NCBI RefSeq assembly: GCF_027943255.1
Contig: NC_072893.1
Span: 40,384,001 to 40,448,000, forward strand
Source of the DNA: Anastrepha obliqua
Taxonomy: Eukaryota; Arthropoda; Insecta; Diptera; Tephritidae
Direction of reading: 5' to 3'
Length of the DNA stretch: 64,000 nucleotides
A program made the translations under genes and the position numbers. Shown one piece after another: positions 12,788 to 24,683 of this stretch; the first letter of the stretch is position 1; each line of letters begins with the position of its first letter. Under the pieces are notes generated by a model. The model searched no databases and was not told the DNA's origin. It worked only from the letters and a program-made list of their open reading frames with translations.

Positions 12788-13076
12788 GTCGCCATAGCCG
12801 AGTGCATTCGTGCGTGACTGCCATTCTGAAGCGCACAAGTTCCAAAACATCAATTTATAGAAAACATTTTTTGTACATATACTAGCCGTCGCTCTCTGAC
12901 AGAACAAAGGCAGGCAAACCTTCGACTGAATTTCTCCTACGAAAAAACGAATTATAAAAGACCATCAGCCGTTCGGAAGCGGCATAAAATAGTAGGTCGC
13001 TTCATTTGTGAAAAATCATCAAGACGTGCACTACAGATAAGAGAAGGAGCTCGGCCAAGCACCCAAGAAGGGTGTA
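12788..13076 (+). repeat. SINE-A, full length but diverged
   Basis: The tRNA-like head starts at GTCGCCATAGCCGAGTGCAT (A box region). The body includes CGGAAGCGGC and AAGGAGCTCGGCCAA and ends near AAGGGTGTA. The B box region is degraded. Confidence 0.8.
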
Positions 13077-13089
13077 TGCTGCAGTGAAC

Positions 13090-13530
13090 GATATCTCGTA
13101 AAGTATAGATAAACAGTTTAATGTTTATACTCGTTTTCAAGGTGACATTTCACACTAAAAAAATCGTTTGCTCTTTTTTGTTTGTTCCACCAGTTGTGAG
13201 TTACAAGGTGTTAACAATGGAAGTCAGTAAAGAGAAAACACGGTACATTTGACAGTTTTTCTTTGATAAAGGCGAAAATGCAAAGGCCGCTTCTCCGCCG
13301 AAATTGGGAACGGTGTTTATGGTGCCGTTACTGTAAGAGCTTAACAGCTAATTACATGCAATTTTGGGTTCGTCATTTCCGTTCAGGCATTTTTGATGTT
13401 AAAGAAAATGTGCATAATATCGAAAATGTCGAAAAAGTCACAGAAATAATCCAAGAACGTGACATCGCGCTGGAGCTAAACATCGACCACCATAAAATAG
13501 TTTTAAACCTCTTGAGAAAATATTAATTAT
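13090..13530 (+). pseudogene. mariner transposase, N-terminal fragment
   Basis: A mariner-type start (ATG at 13217, MEVSKEKTRY) is followed by a stop and a frameshift. A later frame reads ANYMQFWVRHFRSGIFDVK, then ENVEKVTEI and ELNIDHHKIVLNLLRKY. In intact mariners this is the paired N-terminal helix-turn-helix (WFxRFRSGxxDVxD...ENVDKI...ELxIDHKTVLNHLRK). The catalytic domain is absent, and the copy stops abruptly into AT-rich DNA at about 13530. The 120 bp upstream of the ATG may be mariner 5' leader, but I could not pin down a terminal repeat. Confidence 0.82.
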
Positions 13531-15297
13531 TAAAAATTAAATTATGGATTTCTTTTTCCCCAAACTAATTAAATTATACTGAGCTAAATTTCCCATTCAT
13601 TCGAGTTATTTGTGATTTCTTAAAAAAAAAGTATGTACAAAAGAACTGCCGTTATAAGAGATAACAAAACTGCCTCCATACTTTTATTTTTTCGCTATTT
13701 ACGTCTTTTGCCAAATTATATAACCGTGACGTCATTACCGCGAAATTAGTTGAATTAAATGTTTTCTGCCTTTTCTCGCTGATATGACTTTTAACTTGCT
13801 TTATTTATTTGTTAGAACAGTAGGTATGTGAGTAGCAGAATGTCACCCTCATTTAGAAGCTGTATTTTCCCATATTTTTGGTTCACCAAGTTTACACATT
13901 TTTAAATTAAACAAATACAGCTTAAACAACAACCGAGACAACTACGTTTCAATAGCAACTGAGCACTGAAATTTTAAGGTTGATAATATTCACTACAGTT
14001 ATTTGCCATATCTATTATCACAACAGCAACAATAGCAGCAATAATAATAATAAGAAGAAAAGCGTGAATTAAGCGTAAAGAAGAGTTTGTTGATTTTACT
14101 GTGATACGCTCGCGTATGTGATTTTTCATATTAAATCCTCGCCTATGACCGCTGACGGTGCATCGTAGTGTGCGGCGTGGCGTATGAGTAATAATGCTAG
14201 CAAATGTACTACATACATACACACATAGTGGAACGAGCATATGGTGAAATGTGTGAAACAAAAATTTATTTACAAATCTGTGCATACTTCGATTTTTTTC
14301 TTCCAACACAATGCAACACTAAACTTAAAAAAGGCAAAATTTTGAGTTTTTATTTCAGATTTTTATTATTCGAGGCAAATTTTAATATGCATGTTCCATC
14401 ATCTACGTAAACTTGTGCACTTTAATGTGCTAATGCACAGCACACGATTATAAATTCTTTATATTTATTGCAAACATTTACATTTGTTATTTTACTTTAT
14501 GTGAACAGAGTTTTCGTTTTCAATTATGATTTTTATTTTTTGGTTCGCATATGTGGAAGCACAGATTTCGGCGTAATTTCGTCGCTTCCAAGTAGCCGAG
14601 AAGAATAATAAATGTTGCGCATTTTGACTTGTACAAATGTCCGAACAGCACTTAACAATTTTTACACCCTTTACGTGCTGTACTTCACCCTTGACAGTAT
14701 CTTTTGCGGAAACTCGCATAAATCATTGTTGTAACTTCCCGTTTGCTAAATTTCCACAATCAGTCATTAATATCTGGTTGTGCTTATCGACACAGATACA
14801 CACACATACTTTGTGCCATAACAATCGTGTGAATACTTGGGTATCTGATTTTGACTACAGCCATTAAAAAATAACTAATAATTTATTTTCCTTCACGGAA
14901 AGGCTTGAAATTAGAAAAAAAACAAGTCATTTTGGGTTCTTCATTGTTTTGTGAAATTCATTTGTTGTTGTAAGTGGGCTAATTACTTTTAGGAAATGTA
15001 TAATTATCATAATTGCAACAGATTGAGTCGATTGCTTTGCCGGGGGTGTTAAAATTACAATTAGAATTTGAATTTGTAATACGATTGTAATGTCATTGCC
15101 GTTGGAAATTAGTAAATCATTAGATTGGAGCAGAGCCATAAATCTAATTTATCAATTATATACATTTTTTCTTCTCTCGTTTAGGCGTAAATAAGTTGAA
15201 GTTGATTTATTTCTCGAAAGCGTTCCAGAAAAATAAAAAAGATGGTTCCTCTGAACAAACATTTTTTTACTAAAAAAGGCTTCAGTAGTCTACGACA
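13531..15297. other. unassigned AT-rich DNA
   Basis: No credible gene or repeat. The short ORFs here have no recognisable motifs. Confidence 0.5.
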
Positions 15298-15580
15298 GCC
15301 ACCGTAGCCGAATTGGCTGGTGTGTGACTACAGGCTCGAGTCTCCGTGCATGAAAACATCAAAATGAAAGAAAAAGTTTTTCTCTAATAGCTGTCGCCCT
15401 TCGGCAGGCAATGGCAAATCTCACAGTTTATTTATGCTACGAAAAAGTTACTCATAAAAACCATTTGCCATCCGGAGTAGGCTTACAACTGTAGGCCCGC
15501 CCATTTGTGGAACAATATCAAGATGCACGCCATAAAATGGAAAGGAGGAGGTCAACCAATCACCTAACGGCTAATTATTT
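15298..15580 (+). repeat. SINE-A, full length
   Basis: Head with A box (GCCACCGTAGCCGAATTGG) and a weak B box (GGCTCGAGTCTCC). The body carries TCGGCAGGCAATGGCAA, GGAGTAGGCTTACAACTG and AGGAGGAGGTC, and the sequence then decays into AT-rich DNA. Confidence 0.85.
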
Positions 15581-15687
15581 GTTTATCTATTTTTTATTTT
15601 ACTATCAAATTAATATAAATTCTTAACTGAAAATTGACGTGGTGAGAAGTTCCAAAAATAACTGAGCAAGTATTCGAAAATGCGACT

Positions 15688-15825
15688 TTGCGCCTGACTG
15701 GTAAAGCATGAGTTCGAAATCTATTGTGAAGTTTCCACTACGAAGAGAGTGAGAGAAAAAAATGTTTTCAATAGCAACTGCCACTCGGCAGGCAGTGGCA
15801 AGCCCCCAAATGTTTTTTCGGAAAA
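15688..15825 (+). repeat. SINE-A, 5' half
   Basis: Contains the B-box region (TGAGTTCGAAATC) and the CTCGGCAGGCAGTGGCAA block about 80 bp later, but not the conserved 3' body. It lies about 100 bp downstream of another SINE-A in the same orientation. Confidence 0.65.
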
Positions 15826-15884
15826 GCCTGAGAGCAATGCAAAACAAATTTATTTTAAATTTCGTTGTGTTGTTAACCATTTTT

Positions 15885-16466
15885 TTGGGCGATGCTAATT
15901 GTTTTTTCTTTGCTCACTCCACTCGGGAGCATAGAGCATCGACAAGGCTCAGTCTTGCGTTGGTTTCGTTAATCTATTTTGCTTTCTGACAGGGTAAGTG
16001 ATTCACCTGCCGCTACCAGTCTTTACTAGTGGGAGTGCCCACTTGTCGTTGCTTAGGAACAACGCCTTAACACTGTTTAGAGGGCCATCTGTGATTCACA
16101 TTTTTCTGTCAGAAGGATCGCACAGATGGTTGAGGGCTTCGCTAAGTTTTGATGTGTCTACGCTATTACCGCGATTGACCGCTTCCTCTTGCTGGTGCCA
16201 CTGATGCAATGTGTAGCTGTGACTTTTTCTTTGTTGTTTTGCTTGTTTTATCAGCCACAATGCAAGTGTGCGGGACTAAAGATTGGAAGGATAGGGTTGT
16301 TGGGGTTGAGGAATTATTATTTTTTTTTTTTATAGAAACTAGGAAAGTAGGTAAGTTTGGAAAAGTGCGAGGACCGTGCTTTACGTGGGATTCGAAGCCA
16401 CAACCTCTACGATGGCAGGCTAGTGCACTTACCGAGGCCGCAAGTTTATTTAGTCCATTTAAATAA
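15885..16466. repeat. dispersed repeat B (long copy) ending in a tRNA-like block
   Basis: The first 100 bp (TCACTCCACTCGGGAGCATA ... TTGCGTTGGTTTCGTTAATC) recur at 46033-46124, which shows a dispersed repeat. The right end, read on the minus strand at about 16440-16385, has GCGGCCTCGGTAAGTGCACT followed by GGCTTCGAATCCCAC. That resembles a polymerase III A box and B box pair and differs from the SINE-A head. It may be one composite repeat of about 580 bp or two adjacent repeats; I cannot tell without more copies. Confidence 0.55.
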
Positions 16467-16886
16467 TTTTATTATTTTTCACTTAATTTTTTATTTATTT
16501 AAATAATGCAACATTTAGTAAAGTAAATTTTTGTTGCAAAATATTTAAAATTGCTCTGACTGAATCTTAGGAACGCCTCGAAAAAAGTTGTTTTGCGGTG
16601 AAAATCAGAATTCGTAACAGAATCGTCCTAAACAAAAAATGAGACATTTCTCGAGGTGTCCCTGTAAGCCTTTTTTTTCGATCTAATTTTTTTTCTTTCT
16701 AACACTTGGAAGCTAAAAAACTAATTTTCGCTAAAAACATCGGCTAATTTTTTTATTTTAAGTTTAACAATTATTTAAGAAAAAAAAAACAAAGAAGTGG
16801 TCACATACATCTGGTGAATTATGTGAAGAAGTACTGGGTAAAATTTCAACATTTTGAGTTATGGCGCACACGGACTTCAAAAATAA
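16467..16886. other. unassigned AT-rich DNA
   Basis: No recognisable feature. Confidence 0.5.
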
Positions 16887-17539
16887 CTATAGGGTCCGCC
16901 ATATAACTTTACGGAATTAAAAATGCTATAAAAAAGAAACTACTCAATATTTTTCCAAACTGTTTTTTTTATTTTGAAGTACAATCCTTCCGGTTAATGA
17001 TGAAAAAACAACTTCATTCGTATGGTTGTCTCGGCTAGCCATGCACCATCCCATACGATCGGTCCAATTTTTCAACACATTTTCGATTGTATGCGGCTGT
17101 ATTTCAGCTATGACATCGCGTATGTTGGTCTTCAGTGCATCAATTGTAGCTGGTTTGTTGGCACAACACTGGTATTTGACGGCACTCCAAAGATAATAAT
17201 CTAACGACGTCAAATCGCAGCTCCCAGGCGGTCAAACGATATCAGACCCAGTTTCTCTTACTTTTTTCGCAAAGTAACGCACATACGCTTCATTCGGTGC
17301 TTTTCTTCTTCCCATTGCCGTACGTAATTTTCGTACATATTCTGCAACATTACCATGATTTTCAAAGTAATGTCGCAATATTTCCCAGCGTTCTTTGAGC
17401 GTATACACACACAACCATTTTCGTTCAGCGGAAGAATAAAACTAATTTTCTGTCAAATCAGATGACAGCTAAGTAAATATTACCATTCTTCAAATAATAC
17501 CTAGTTCAAATCCGTAATGATAGATGGCGGGCCCTGTAG
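16887..17539 (-). mobile_element. internally deleted mariner/IS630-like element
   Basis: Terminal inverted repeats are clear: left CTATAGGGTCCGCCATATAA, and the right end read inward CTACAGGGCCCGCCATCTAT, agreeing for about 30 bp with a few mismatches. Between them on the minus strand lie two transposase pieces. The first (17414-17232) is an N-terminal helix-turn-helix block (YTLKERWEILRHYFENHGNV ... YVRYFAKKV). The second (from about 17225 to 16944) is the C-terminal end (CDLTSLDYYLWSAVK ... NVLKNWTDRMGWCMASR). The middle of the protein, with most of the catalytic region, is missing. It is a non-autonomous derivative: ends intact, no functional transposase. The exact TA target site is ambiguous. 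Confidence 0.85.
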
Positions 17540-17645
17540 TTTTAGAAAAATACACATCTGTGAAGCAGGGCTAACTTTGCTCCGATCTATTTCAAATCTA
17601 CTTCGGTACAATATTCTTGAGATTCCATAAATTCATGGTCATTTG

Positions 17646-17743
17646 CCTGCCAAGGGGCGCCCGCTATTAGCGTTTTCAATCGCTTGGTGTTCATGCTCAC
17701 AATGAGTTTTGAACCTGGTTTCTACCAAATGGTAGTTGCGCAT
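17646..17743 (-). repeat. SINE-A, 5' head fragment
   Basis: The minus strand shows the B-box region GGTTCAAAACTCATTGTG and the adjacent conserved block with GCGGGCGCCCC. The conserved 3' body is absent. Confidence 0.65.
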
Positions 17744-18630
17744 AGATCCAAAGTTTGTATTAATGAAATATTAAGTTGAATATTGAGATGAAGTAAAAAA
17801 GTAAAATCTTAGCACACATTTTTTAGATTTTTTTTCGCCTTCAAGCTTGTGGCTGTGCCAGAAAGTTGCTGATTAAAATTGCAAATGAATTCTTGCGTCT
17901 GATGTCATCAGTTAAATTGTAGTTTCTTGAAACAAGAGCTGCTGTGGTTGTTGCGGTTGAATATGATTTTTATTGTTTTCACTGTCATTTAAATGAATCG
18001 CTTAAGCTTAAATATTTTAACAAGTTTCTTTGTTTTTGTGCGCGTTGTTGTGAATTTCATGTAGACATCACTCATTTTGAAATTTGTCGCTCAATTAATC
18101 AATTTTTAAAACCAATCAATCAGAGAGTCGTGGAAGCAAATTAAAACATTAAAAAATTAAGTAAAAAATCGTTTATTGGAAATGGGGAAAAACGAGAATT
18201 GTCAGGCAAGTGACAAGCAGACTTTAGTGACAATTTTAAAAAAGGTGTTTGCTGTCTGTCGAGCAAATCAATTATGATGTATAAGGAGGATGTTGATAAA
18301 TGACTTTAAAAGTAAAAAAAAAATAATAAAAACATCATTAATTAAAAGTGAAAATAATTGAAAAAAGTTCTCCCTAATTAATGAGATTTGATAATTTTGT
18401 TAATATTTCAAGCATTTGGATGCCTTTTCTTTTAAAAACATTTGTTTTCACATTGAATGGAGATGACGAAAACTTTCAAGTGGTGCGATATTTAAGTCTT
18501 CCCTAAGGGAGTTGCGCTGGTTTTGTTTTGAATAATTAATGTTAATTAATTTTTGTTCACAAAATGCTTTAATTTTTCCTAAACAGTTATCTAACTATTT
18601 TTTATTTATTTTTAATTGCAATATTTTTAA
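17744..18630. other. unassigned AT-rich DNA
   Basis: Nothing recognised. Many A/T homopolymer runs. Confidence 0.5.
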
Positions 18631-18860
18631 GGGGACAGATACCTGTAAAATTTCGAACAAAAATTTTTTTTTCATAAAATGTTAATATAATCCTTTAAGA
18701 ATATGTCAACAAAAATTTAGAACGTAAATTTGAGTATTTCTTTATTATAGATCGTCAACCCCGTGACGACTCTTTTCTAAGCGTTCGAGCGTTGGGAGAG
18801 GAATTTTCATGTATTCAAACTTCAGACGCGTTTTTCTCAAAACTATATTTTTGCGAATAA
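18631..18860 (+). mobile_element. truncated TTAA-family element (left end only)
   Basis: TTAA at 18627-18630 is followed by GGGGACAGATACCTGTAAAA. About 190 bp further on comes the internal module CTTCAGACGCGTTTTTCTCA, shared with the complete elements at 25185, 34821 and 57911. No matching right terminus was found in the following 900 bp, so the right side is lost or too diverged. The right coordinate is a lower limit. Confidence 0.6.
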
Positions 18861-19246
18861 AATAAAATAAATAATTAAAAAAATAAATAAATTTCTTAGC
18901 AAAAATAGTAGGAGAATTCGACCCAAAATTAATTTTTTTAAGCATTTTATTCCGCGAATTTGTTTTTTTTTCCATTTTTTTAATTCATATAGAAATTATG
19001 ACATTACTAAACAAAAAAATTTTTGGTTTTTTGTATTCAGGTCACTGACGCCGATACTACAATTACTTTGAATATACAATTTTTGGTGGTTTTTTATTTT
19101 TAATTTAATAGAGCTTTTTTAGTTTTTAATAATTAAACTTAAATTAGTACTTTAGCAAAGAAGTGGCGGAAGAATTCAGTACCATTTCTCCGGAGTTCGA
19201 GATTGATCGCCTCGGATACGTTTAATAAGTTCGATAGTCGTTGCAT

Positions 19247-19312
19247 TTGTTCTTGTAGCAGCATAAAAATTCCCTTATACCTATGTACGGCGAGAGCTGA
19301 TGGAGTGACAAT
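19247..19312 (-). repeat. SINE-B, partial
   Basis: Matches the TTGTTCTTGTAGCAGCATAA and GATGGAGTGACA blocks of the short CAA-tailed repeat whose other copies are at 19366, 29946 and 32966. The CCGGATATAAAT half is missing. Confidence 0.6.
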
Positions 19313-19365
19313 TTCACAATTTATCAAAATGACTCTCATTGTTGTTCAAGTTGGTTACAAGTGGT

Positions 19366-19489
19366 TGCTGTTGTTTTTGTAGCAATGTAAACTTTCCCCT
19401 TATGTGTACGGGGAAGTCTGCTGGAGTGATAGTTCTTGGCCGGATATAAATTCGGCTCGTTCCGGTGACGTAGAACCGATTGTCGTGTA
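19366..19489 (-). repeat. SINE-B, nearly full length
   Basis: Carries all the blocks of the short repeat: a GTTG-type tail, a palindrome-like centre (CCCCTTATGTGTACGGGGAA), CTGCTGGAGTGATAGT, TTGGCCGGATATAAATTCGG and ACGTAGAACCGATTGTCGTG. Orientation is minus if the CAA repeat is the 3' tail. Confidence 0.8.
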
Positions 19490-19612
19490 ATCAGCTGGTT
19501 TCGTGTAATTAGTTGGTCGCCACGAGGTTTCAATAAGACACCGTTAAGCTTGGTTTGTAAGATGCCTTTAAAGAGCATAGTTATGTCGACTATTCAAGCA
19601 TATTGTGTTTAA

Positions 19613-19836
19613 TCTTTCGTTGGACAACTTTGTAAAACCTTCAATAGGGCACCCGGATCTGACCGTTTTTCTGTCTAATGCGAGAATCCTTTTTAAAAAG
19701 TTATATCCATAAATCGATAGAAAATTAAATTTTAGGAAGCTACCTGCAAGCTCAAGTTGTTAGCTATAATAGAAATATGCTAAATCTACGCCCAAAGTCG
19801 AAAAAATCTCCCCAAATCCGGGTGCCCAACGGAGGG
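19613..19836. mobile_element. small TTAA-flanked MITE
   Basis: Flanked by TTAA at 19609-19612 and 19837-19840. The right end read inward is CCCTCCGTTGGGCACCCGGA. The left end is TCTTTCGTTGG, then an extra stretch of about 25 bp, then GGGCACCCGGAT. The terminal inverted repeats therefore agree apart from an insertion in the left arm. 224 bp, no coding capacity. Its termini differ from those of the larger TTAA elements here. Confidence 0.7.
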
Positions 19837-19840
19837 TTAA

Positions 19841-20480
19841 AAAAGGTTGTGCTAAAAGTATCCGAAACCAGCGGAGGTGTGTTCGCAGTAACTGTTACTG
19901 GAGGTTCCGCTGATGCAGCAAATAGATTTTAATTTTATTCTACAATTAATTGGAATGCCTATGGCTTCTAATAAAAAATAGTAAAAATAATTGGAAGCTA
20001 TTGAATTTTTTATTGTAATTTAAAAATAAACCCTTCATTTACTATTTGCCATTTATTATCTTCAATTTTGTATTTATATACTCTATACATACAAACATAC
20101 AAGCAAACTGTTGGTTCAGCAGCATTTACAACAAAAAATGTATACCTGCCATTAAGTTTAATTAAATAGGAAAATGTGTCAACTCTAGCGCATGACCAAA
20201 AATAAACTTTAATTGTTACACATACATATGTATGTAATGCATGTGTATGTGTGTATGGAAGTGTAATTTAAAAATAATAATTGAAATTAAATAAAAAGGA
20301 ATGAAAGAGGCGTATACAAATATAAGGTTACGCGAATAACACAATTTTTTTATAGAAAAATGCTTACTATAAGAGAATATATTAGAATATATAACTGGTG
20401 CTCACATAATTGAGTCGCAATATTGTTCAGGCTAAATTTGTAAAAAACTTCCAAATATTAGCTTTATATGGAAGAAAATA
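19841..20480. other. unassigned AT-rich DNA
   Basis: A TATG tract lies near 20225-20250. No other feature. Confidence 0.5.
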
Positions 20481-21257
20481 ACGGTTAGGTAAGGCTATCT
20501 GGGTTACTTGCCTAACACAAGACACTCGGTGGCCCTAAGGCCCTTTGTGATAGCTGCATTCGATTTTCACCCCCTAACTAAGTTATTTAAATCTCCTTAA
20601 GAATGTAACTAGTCCCTCCAGTGAGTCATTTTGTAAATTTGGCCAGAGCGCTTTGAAGACCCAGCATTTAGTAGTCAGAAACCACCTTCTATTCGTTTCC
20701 GCGATTACGCTCAAATCAATCGCAGTGCACAATTCGTTTAGAGGAATACATACTTAAGTCCTCTACCGCTCGTTGCAGATCAAGTTCATAGCCTATGCTT
20801 GCATACCAATCCGCTCTTTCCTTTCCCTCCACTCTGGAGTGGCCGGGAACCCAACAAAGTGTGGTGTTGTGTTGTTGGATAAACGAGAGGAACTTTCTGC
20901 ATTCTTTAACACACCATGAATTAATGCGCGTTGAGCCCAGTGCCTTGATCGCTGATTGACTATCAACAAAAACGGCAAGGTTTGGCGGAGGTAAGCCCAT
21001 TAGTCTTATCGTTTCTGTTGCTTCCTCTATAGCGTAGATCTCAGCTTGGAAGACGCAACATCGGTCGTGGAGTCCAAAGGAGCAATGCAAGGATAGCTGT
21101 TTCGAGTACTCTGCCGATCCAGTGCCATTGTCCATCTTTGAGCCGTCAGTATAAATATGACGACTACTATCAGCTGATATGAATCTGGTCCAATCCAATC
21201 CTTTCTGTCTGACATTCGTATTTTATAGTCTTTGTTCAGATTTAACTTGGGAGCCAC
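20481..21257 (-). pseudogene. non-LTR retrotransposon 3' end with an intact-looking RNase H domain
   Basis: The frame 21198-20716 codes for an RNase H with all the usual acidic positions in order: IYTDGSK (D), CVFQAEIYAIEEA (E), FVDSQSAIKAL (D), then CWVPGHSRVEGKERAD (H and final D). The domain degrades the RNA strand of the RNA/DNA hybrid during retrotransposition. About 235 bp of 3' non-coding sequence follows, down to a GGTTAGGT motif at 20483. The upstream RT and endonuclease are missing; a frameshift near 21030-21200 joins a short upstream frame. A second copy of the same family, more decayed, is at 57881-59375. The open, motif-complete domain suggests a fairly young, 5'-truncated insertion. 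RNase H places it in the I/Jockey/R1/LOA group. Confidence 0.85.
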
Positions 21258-21488
21258 ATCTGTTTTTCACCGATAGTAAAGTGATGTATGACCGTGCATG
21301 CTTCATCCTGGAAGCAAATTTGGTCGCTATCCTTTCATGGGTGGAATATGTAGAATGAAAATATAGTAAAATACGCCATTTTTGAGCAATTTCACACCTA
21401 TAAAATTGCAAAAAACCAGAAGTTGTTTAAAGACTGACGGGAATTTTTCGAAGTTCGTTAAATTTTTCTGAATTTTGCGCAAAGTTTG

Positions 21489-21780
21489 AAACCTCGATTT
21501 ATAAGGTTTTCGCTTTACAACATTTTAATATTTTAATTATTTTATGTTTTATTATTTAACATTTTAATATTTAATATTTATTTAATATTTTATGATTTAA
21601 TATATTAATATTTAGTATTAATTTATTTATTTATTATTATTTAATATATGGAAAATAACAATAAATTATTAGTATTAATTTAATATTTAAATATTTGTAT
21701 TAAACCATATTTTATAAAAATTAACCCAAAAAATGTGGGATGAAAGTTCGGAACTTCGATTTATAAGGTTTTCGTTATGC
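21489..21780. repeat. direct duplication in AT-rich DNA
   Basis: The block TCGATTTATAAGGTTTTCG occurs at about 21495 and again at about 21757, each followed by a run of AATATTTTAAT-type sequence. This suggests a local duplication of about 260 bp that has since diverged. Confidence 0.6.
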
Positions 21781-22742
21781 AATATTTTAATTATTTAATA
21801 TTTCAATTATTTAATTTTGAATTATTTAATATTTTAATCATTTAATATTTTAATACTTTTATTTAATAATATTTTTAAAAATAATAAACACAAAAAATGT
21901 GCGATGCAAATTTTTGTGAGCATTACAAAAGGCTGTAGTGCCTTAATTACGTGCGCTCAAACGCGTGTGTTGAGTACTCGCATAAGTAAATCTCTCCACC
22001 TACTCCGATAAATCGCAACTTTCTCCCGATTTCTTTAAACAATCAACAAATGATTTGTTCTCCTTTTTTTGCCAATAAACACATTTGTTTACTTTTTACA
22101 GCTTCTCGCTGCACCTTGTTTGCTACTGTTATTCACTTCACTGCTTCGTATGCTCTACATTTTGCTCCAGTGACTCATATGACTGGAGATCCTTAAGTAA
22201 CTAACTGCGGATTTGTTTGACTCTTTTTATGCGCATGGAAAATTTTCAATACTTTTACGCACAAAAACTGCAATATTCATATTGATAAAACAAAAAAAAA
22301 TGAGAGGACACGTAGAGAAGTACTCCCAACAACGAACAATACGCAAACAATATTGAAAATGTACATGAGTGTGCGCGCGCCTGTGTATAAGTGCGCCAGA
22401 CAGCCGACGAACAGAGACGAACAATACGAATAATACGAATTCGGCCAAATGCATAATCAAATGGTATTATAAATAACATAATTAACATTATAATTACTGT
22501 GTGTCGTCAGGGGCTTGTACAATTTATTAAATCACGAATATAATTTACGCGTCATCGCATATGAATATTTAAGCGTTTGGTGGAAAAAATGGGAAATCAT
22601 GCAGAGATCATTAACTTGCTTTTACATGCGCACCAAAATGAACAGATGTGTGCATGTGTATGTGCAGGCTTTTGTTTATTTCGTTTTTGTGGAGCTTATA
22701 GTTTAAACATTTTCTGTAACACTATCTGTGTTTGCACATATA

Positions 22743-22771
22743 CATGTATGTATATGTATGTATGTATGTAG
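22743..22771. repeat. (TATG)n microsatellite
   Basis: Several ATGT/TATG units in a row. Similar tracts occur all over the window. Confidence 0.8.
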
Positions 22772-24683
22772 TGAATATGCATGTGAAATTGAAATATGTT
22801 TGACCTTCACCTAAACTCGCATTGTAAAACTTAGCCATTCGATACTTAATAAAATACATCAATGATACTTCATATTTTTATTGCTTTTATCACATTTATG
22901 CGATGCTTTGTCGTTAGTTATTAACCTCAATACAATAAAGGTATTTACAACAATAATTTTCGCCGGTTAGTTTATTATTTGAGTGAGACAAAATTCTTGT
23001 AGAAAATTGTCTTTGTTTATGTGTCTTTTGGTAATTGATTTAAGTAGAATTAAAATGATTTTAGATGTGGAACATAAACTAAAAACTAAAGTGTCTGGTT
23101 CTTGCCCTTAATAATGCTTATTTCATTGGGTAATTGTTAAAATTCATACAATTCAGGTAAGCATTTTTTGTATCGCATATTAATAAAGAAAAATGTACTC
23201 ACATCAGATATTCTCCGAATCGTTAAGCAGTGGAAGCATTGAAATAAATTTGATTAAGTATTTCATTAATTTTGGTTTCGTGTAATCGGACAAGGTGGGT
23301 TACAACAAAGCGGCAAATGTGATTGAAATGTCAAAATTTTAATGGAATTAAATTGCGATAACAATGTTGTGTTCATTGACTTGTGAAGAGGGATTTTCAG
23401 TGTGAAGGAAAGGTTATCGAAAATCGCCTCAAACAACTGTGAAACGCATTGGCAGGGTTTATGTAAAGGTGTTGGCGGATTCAGTTAATAAATAATTAGA
23501 AAAGGTAAAAAAAAAAATATGAAGATGGATTTGCTAAGACTATGTTTCTAGTGAAACCAATTTTTGCCAATTGATATCTAATAAACTATGTAAATAGATA
23601 AACGCAACCATCTGTGTTCATCGGGTTTAACGAATTGATTCGAAATTAACTTCGGAATTAAGTGCAATTAATGCGAATTGACAACTAGACTTCATTCTCA
23701 CAATTTCAGCGGATGAGGAGAATTTTCGATGGCAACAGGCCTCTTCTATTCGCCACCTTTCTGCTCGACCAACTTGACGAAACATTTGCGTGTGAAAACA
23801 ACAACAAATCTATTGCAAGATTCGCCGCTAGCGAGTATGGGTTGCAATTTTCGACGTTGCAAAATTAAAAAAAAAATTACTTTATATGTAAGAAATCTAA
23901 ATAATACCTAGTATATATTTGATATTTTAGTTTCTTAAGTATTAATTTTGTTAATAACTTCTATATATATTCTACACTGTTTAATATTAAATATTGTATT
24001 TTAGTTCTGAAATTTATATCTCAATTGTGAATTTTGTTAGACATTAAATAAATGGATAAATAATTTAAGGCGCGTTGCCAAGATTACCTCATTTACCTCA
24101 TACCATAGAAAAGGCCTAAAATTGCCGAAAAATGACAACGAATATCATTTGTGAATGAAAAATAATAAAACCTTTAGAGAAAAGAACAAGAAAGGCTGTA
24201 TTCAATGCTAGTTTGAACTCACACGTTCGAAATTGCATTAATTGTTTTGATAGTTCGGAGCAGTTTGAGAAATTTTAAAAAGATTTTTTAAAGAATAAGT
24301 TATTTCTCAGTATCAGGGCAGCTAGTACCCGTATTTGTTGCCTGCGCTCAATCTTTTACTAACAAAACTATCCAATAAGCAAATCAGCTTTTCACTAATC
24401 CGGGTAACAAGCTTCTGTCACAATACAATTTTAATCAGAATTAACTACGTTGGCAGTCCCGATTAAAGGCGGCTATAAAGCTAATGTTCGTTGAAATATG
24501 GCCCAGGTACTGAGGCTGTGAGTAGCTGAAAAAAGTAGTATTTGACTAGATTTCCAGCTTGGCTTTCGTTATAGCCAGGCGTACATACATATATGCGTCT
24601 GATTTCATATTTAAACTTTAATAGCACACAAAAATCTTTTTTTTCCATTAATTCTAACGCATTCCTTTTACTTTAAAAATAAC

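Larger units (their letters stand above)
21258..24683. other. unassigned AT-rich DNA with low-complexity TTTAATATT tracts
   Basis: The stretch 21480-21880 is dominated by TTTAATATT repeats and contains a duplicated block (see the separate entry). A TATG microsatellite lies at about 22743-22771. No credible ORF. Confidence 0.5.

Noticed and set aside
14030..14055. CAA/CAG/AAT triplet run as a coding poly-Q
   Set aside because: Short, interrupted and in AT-rich DNA without an open gene frame.
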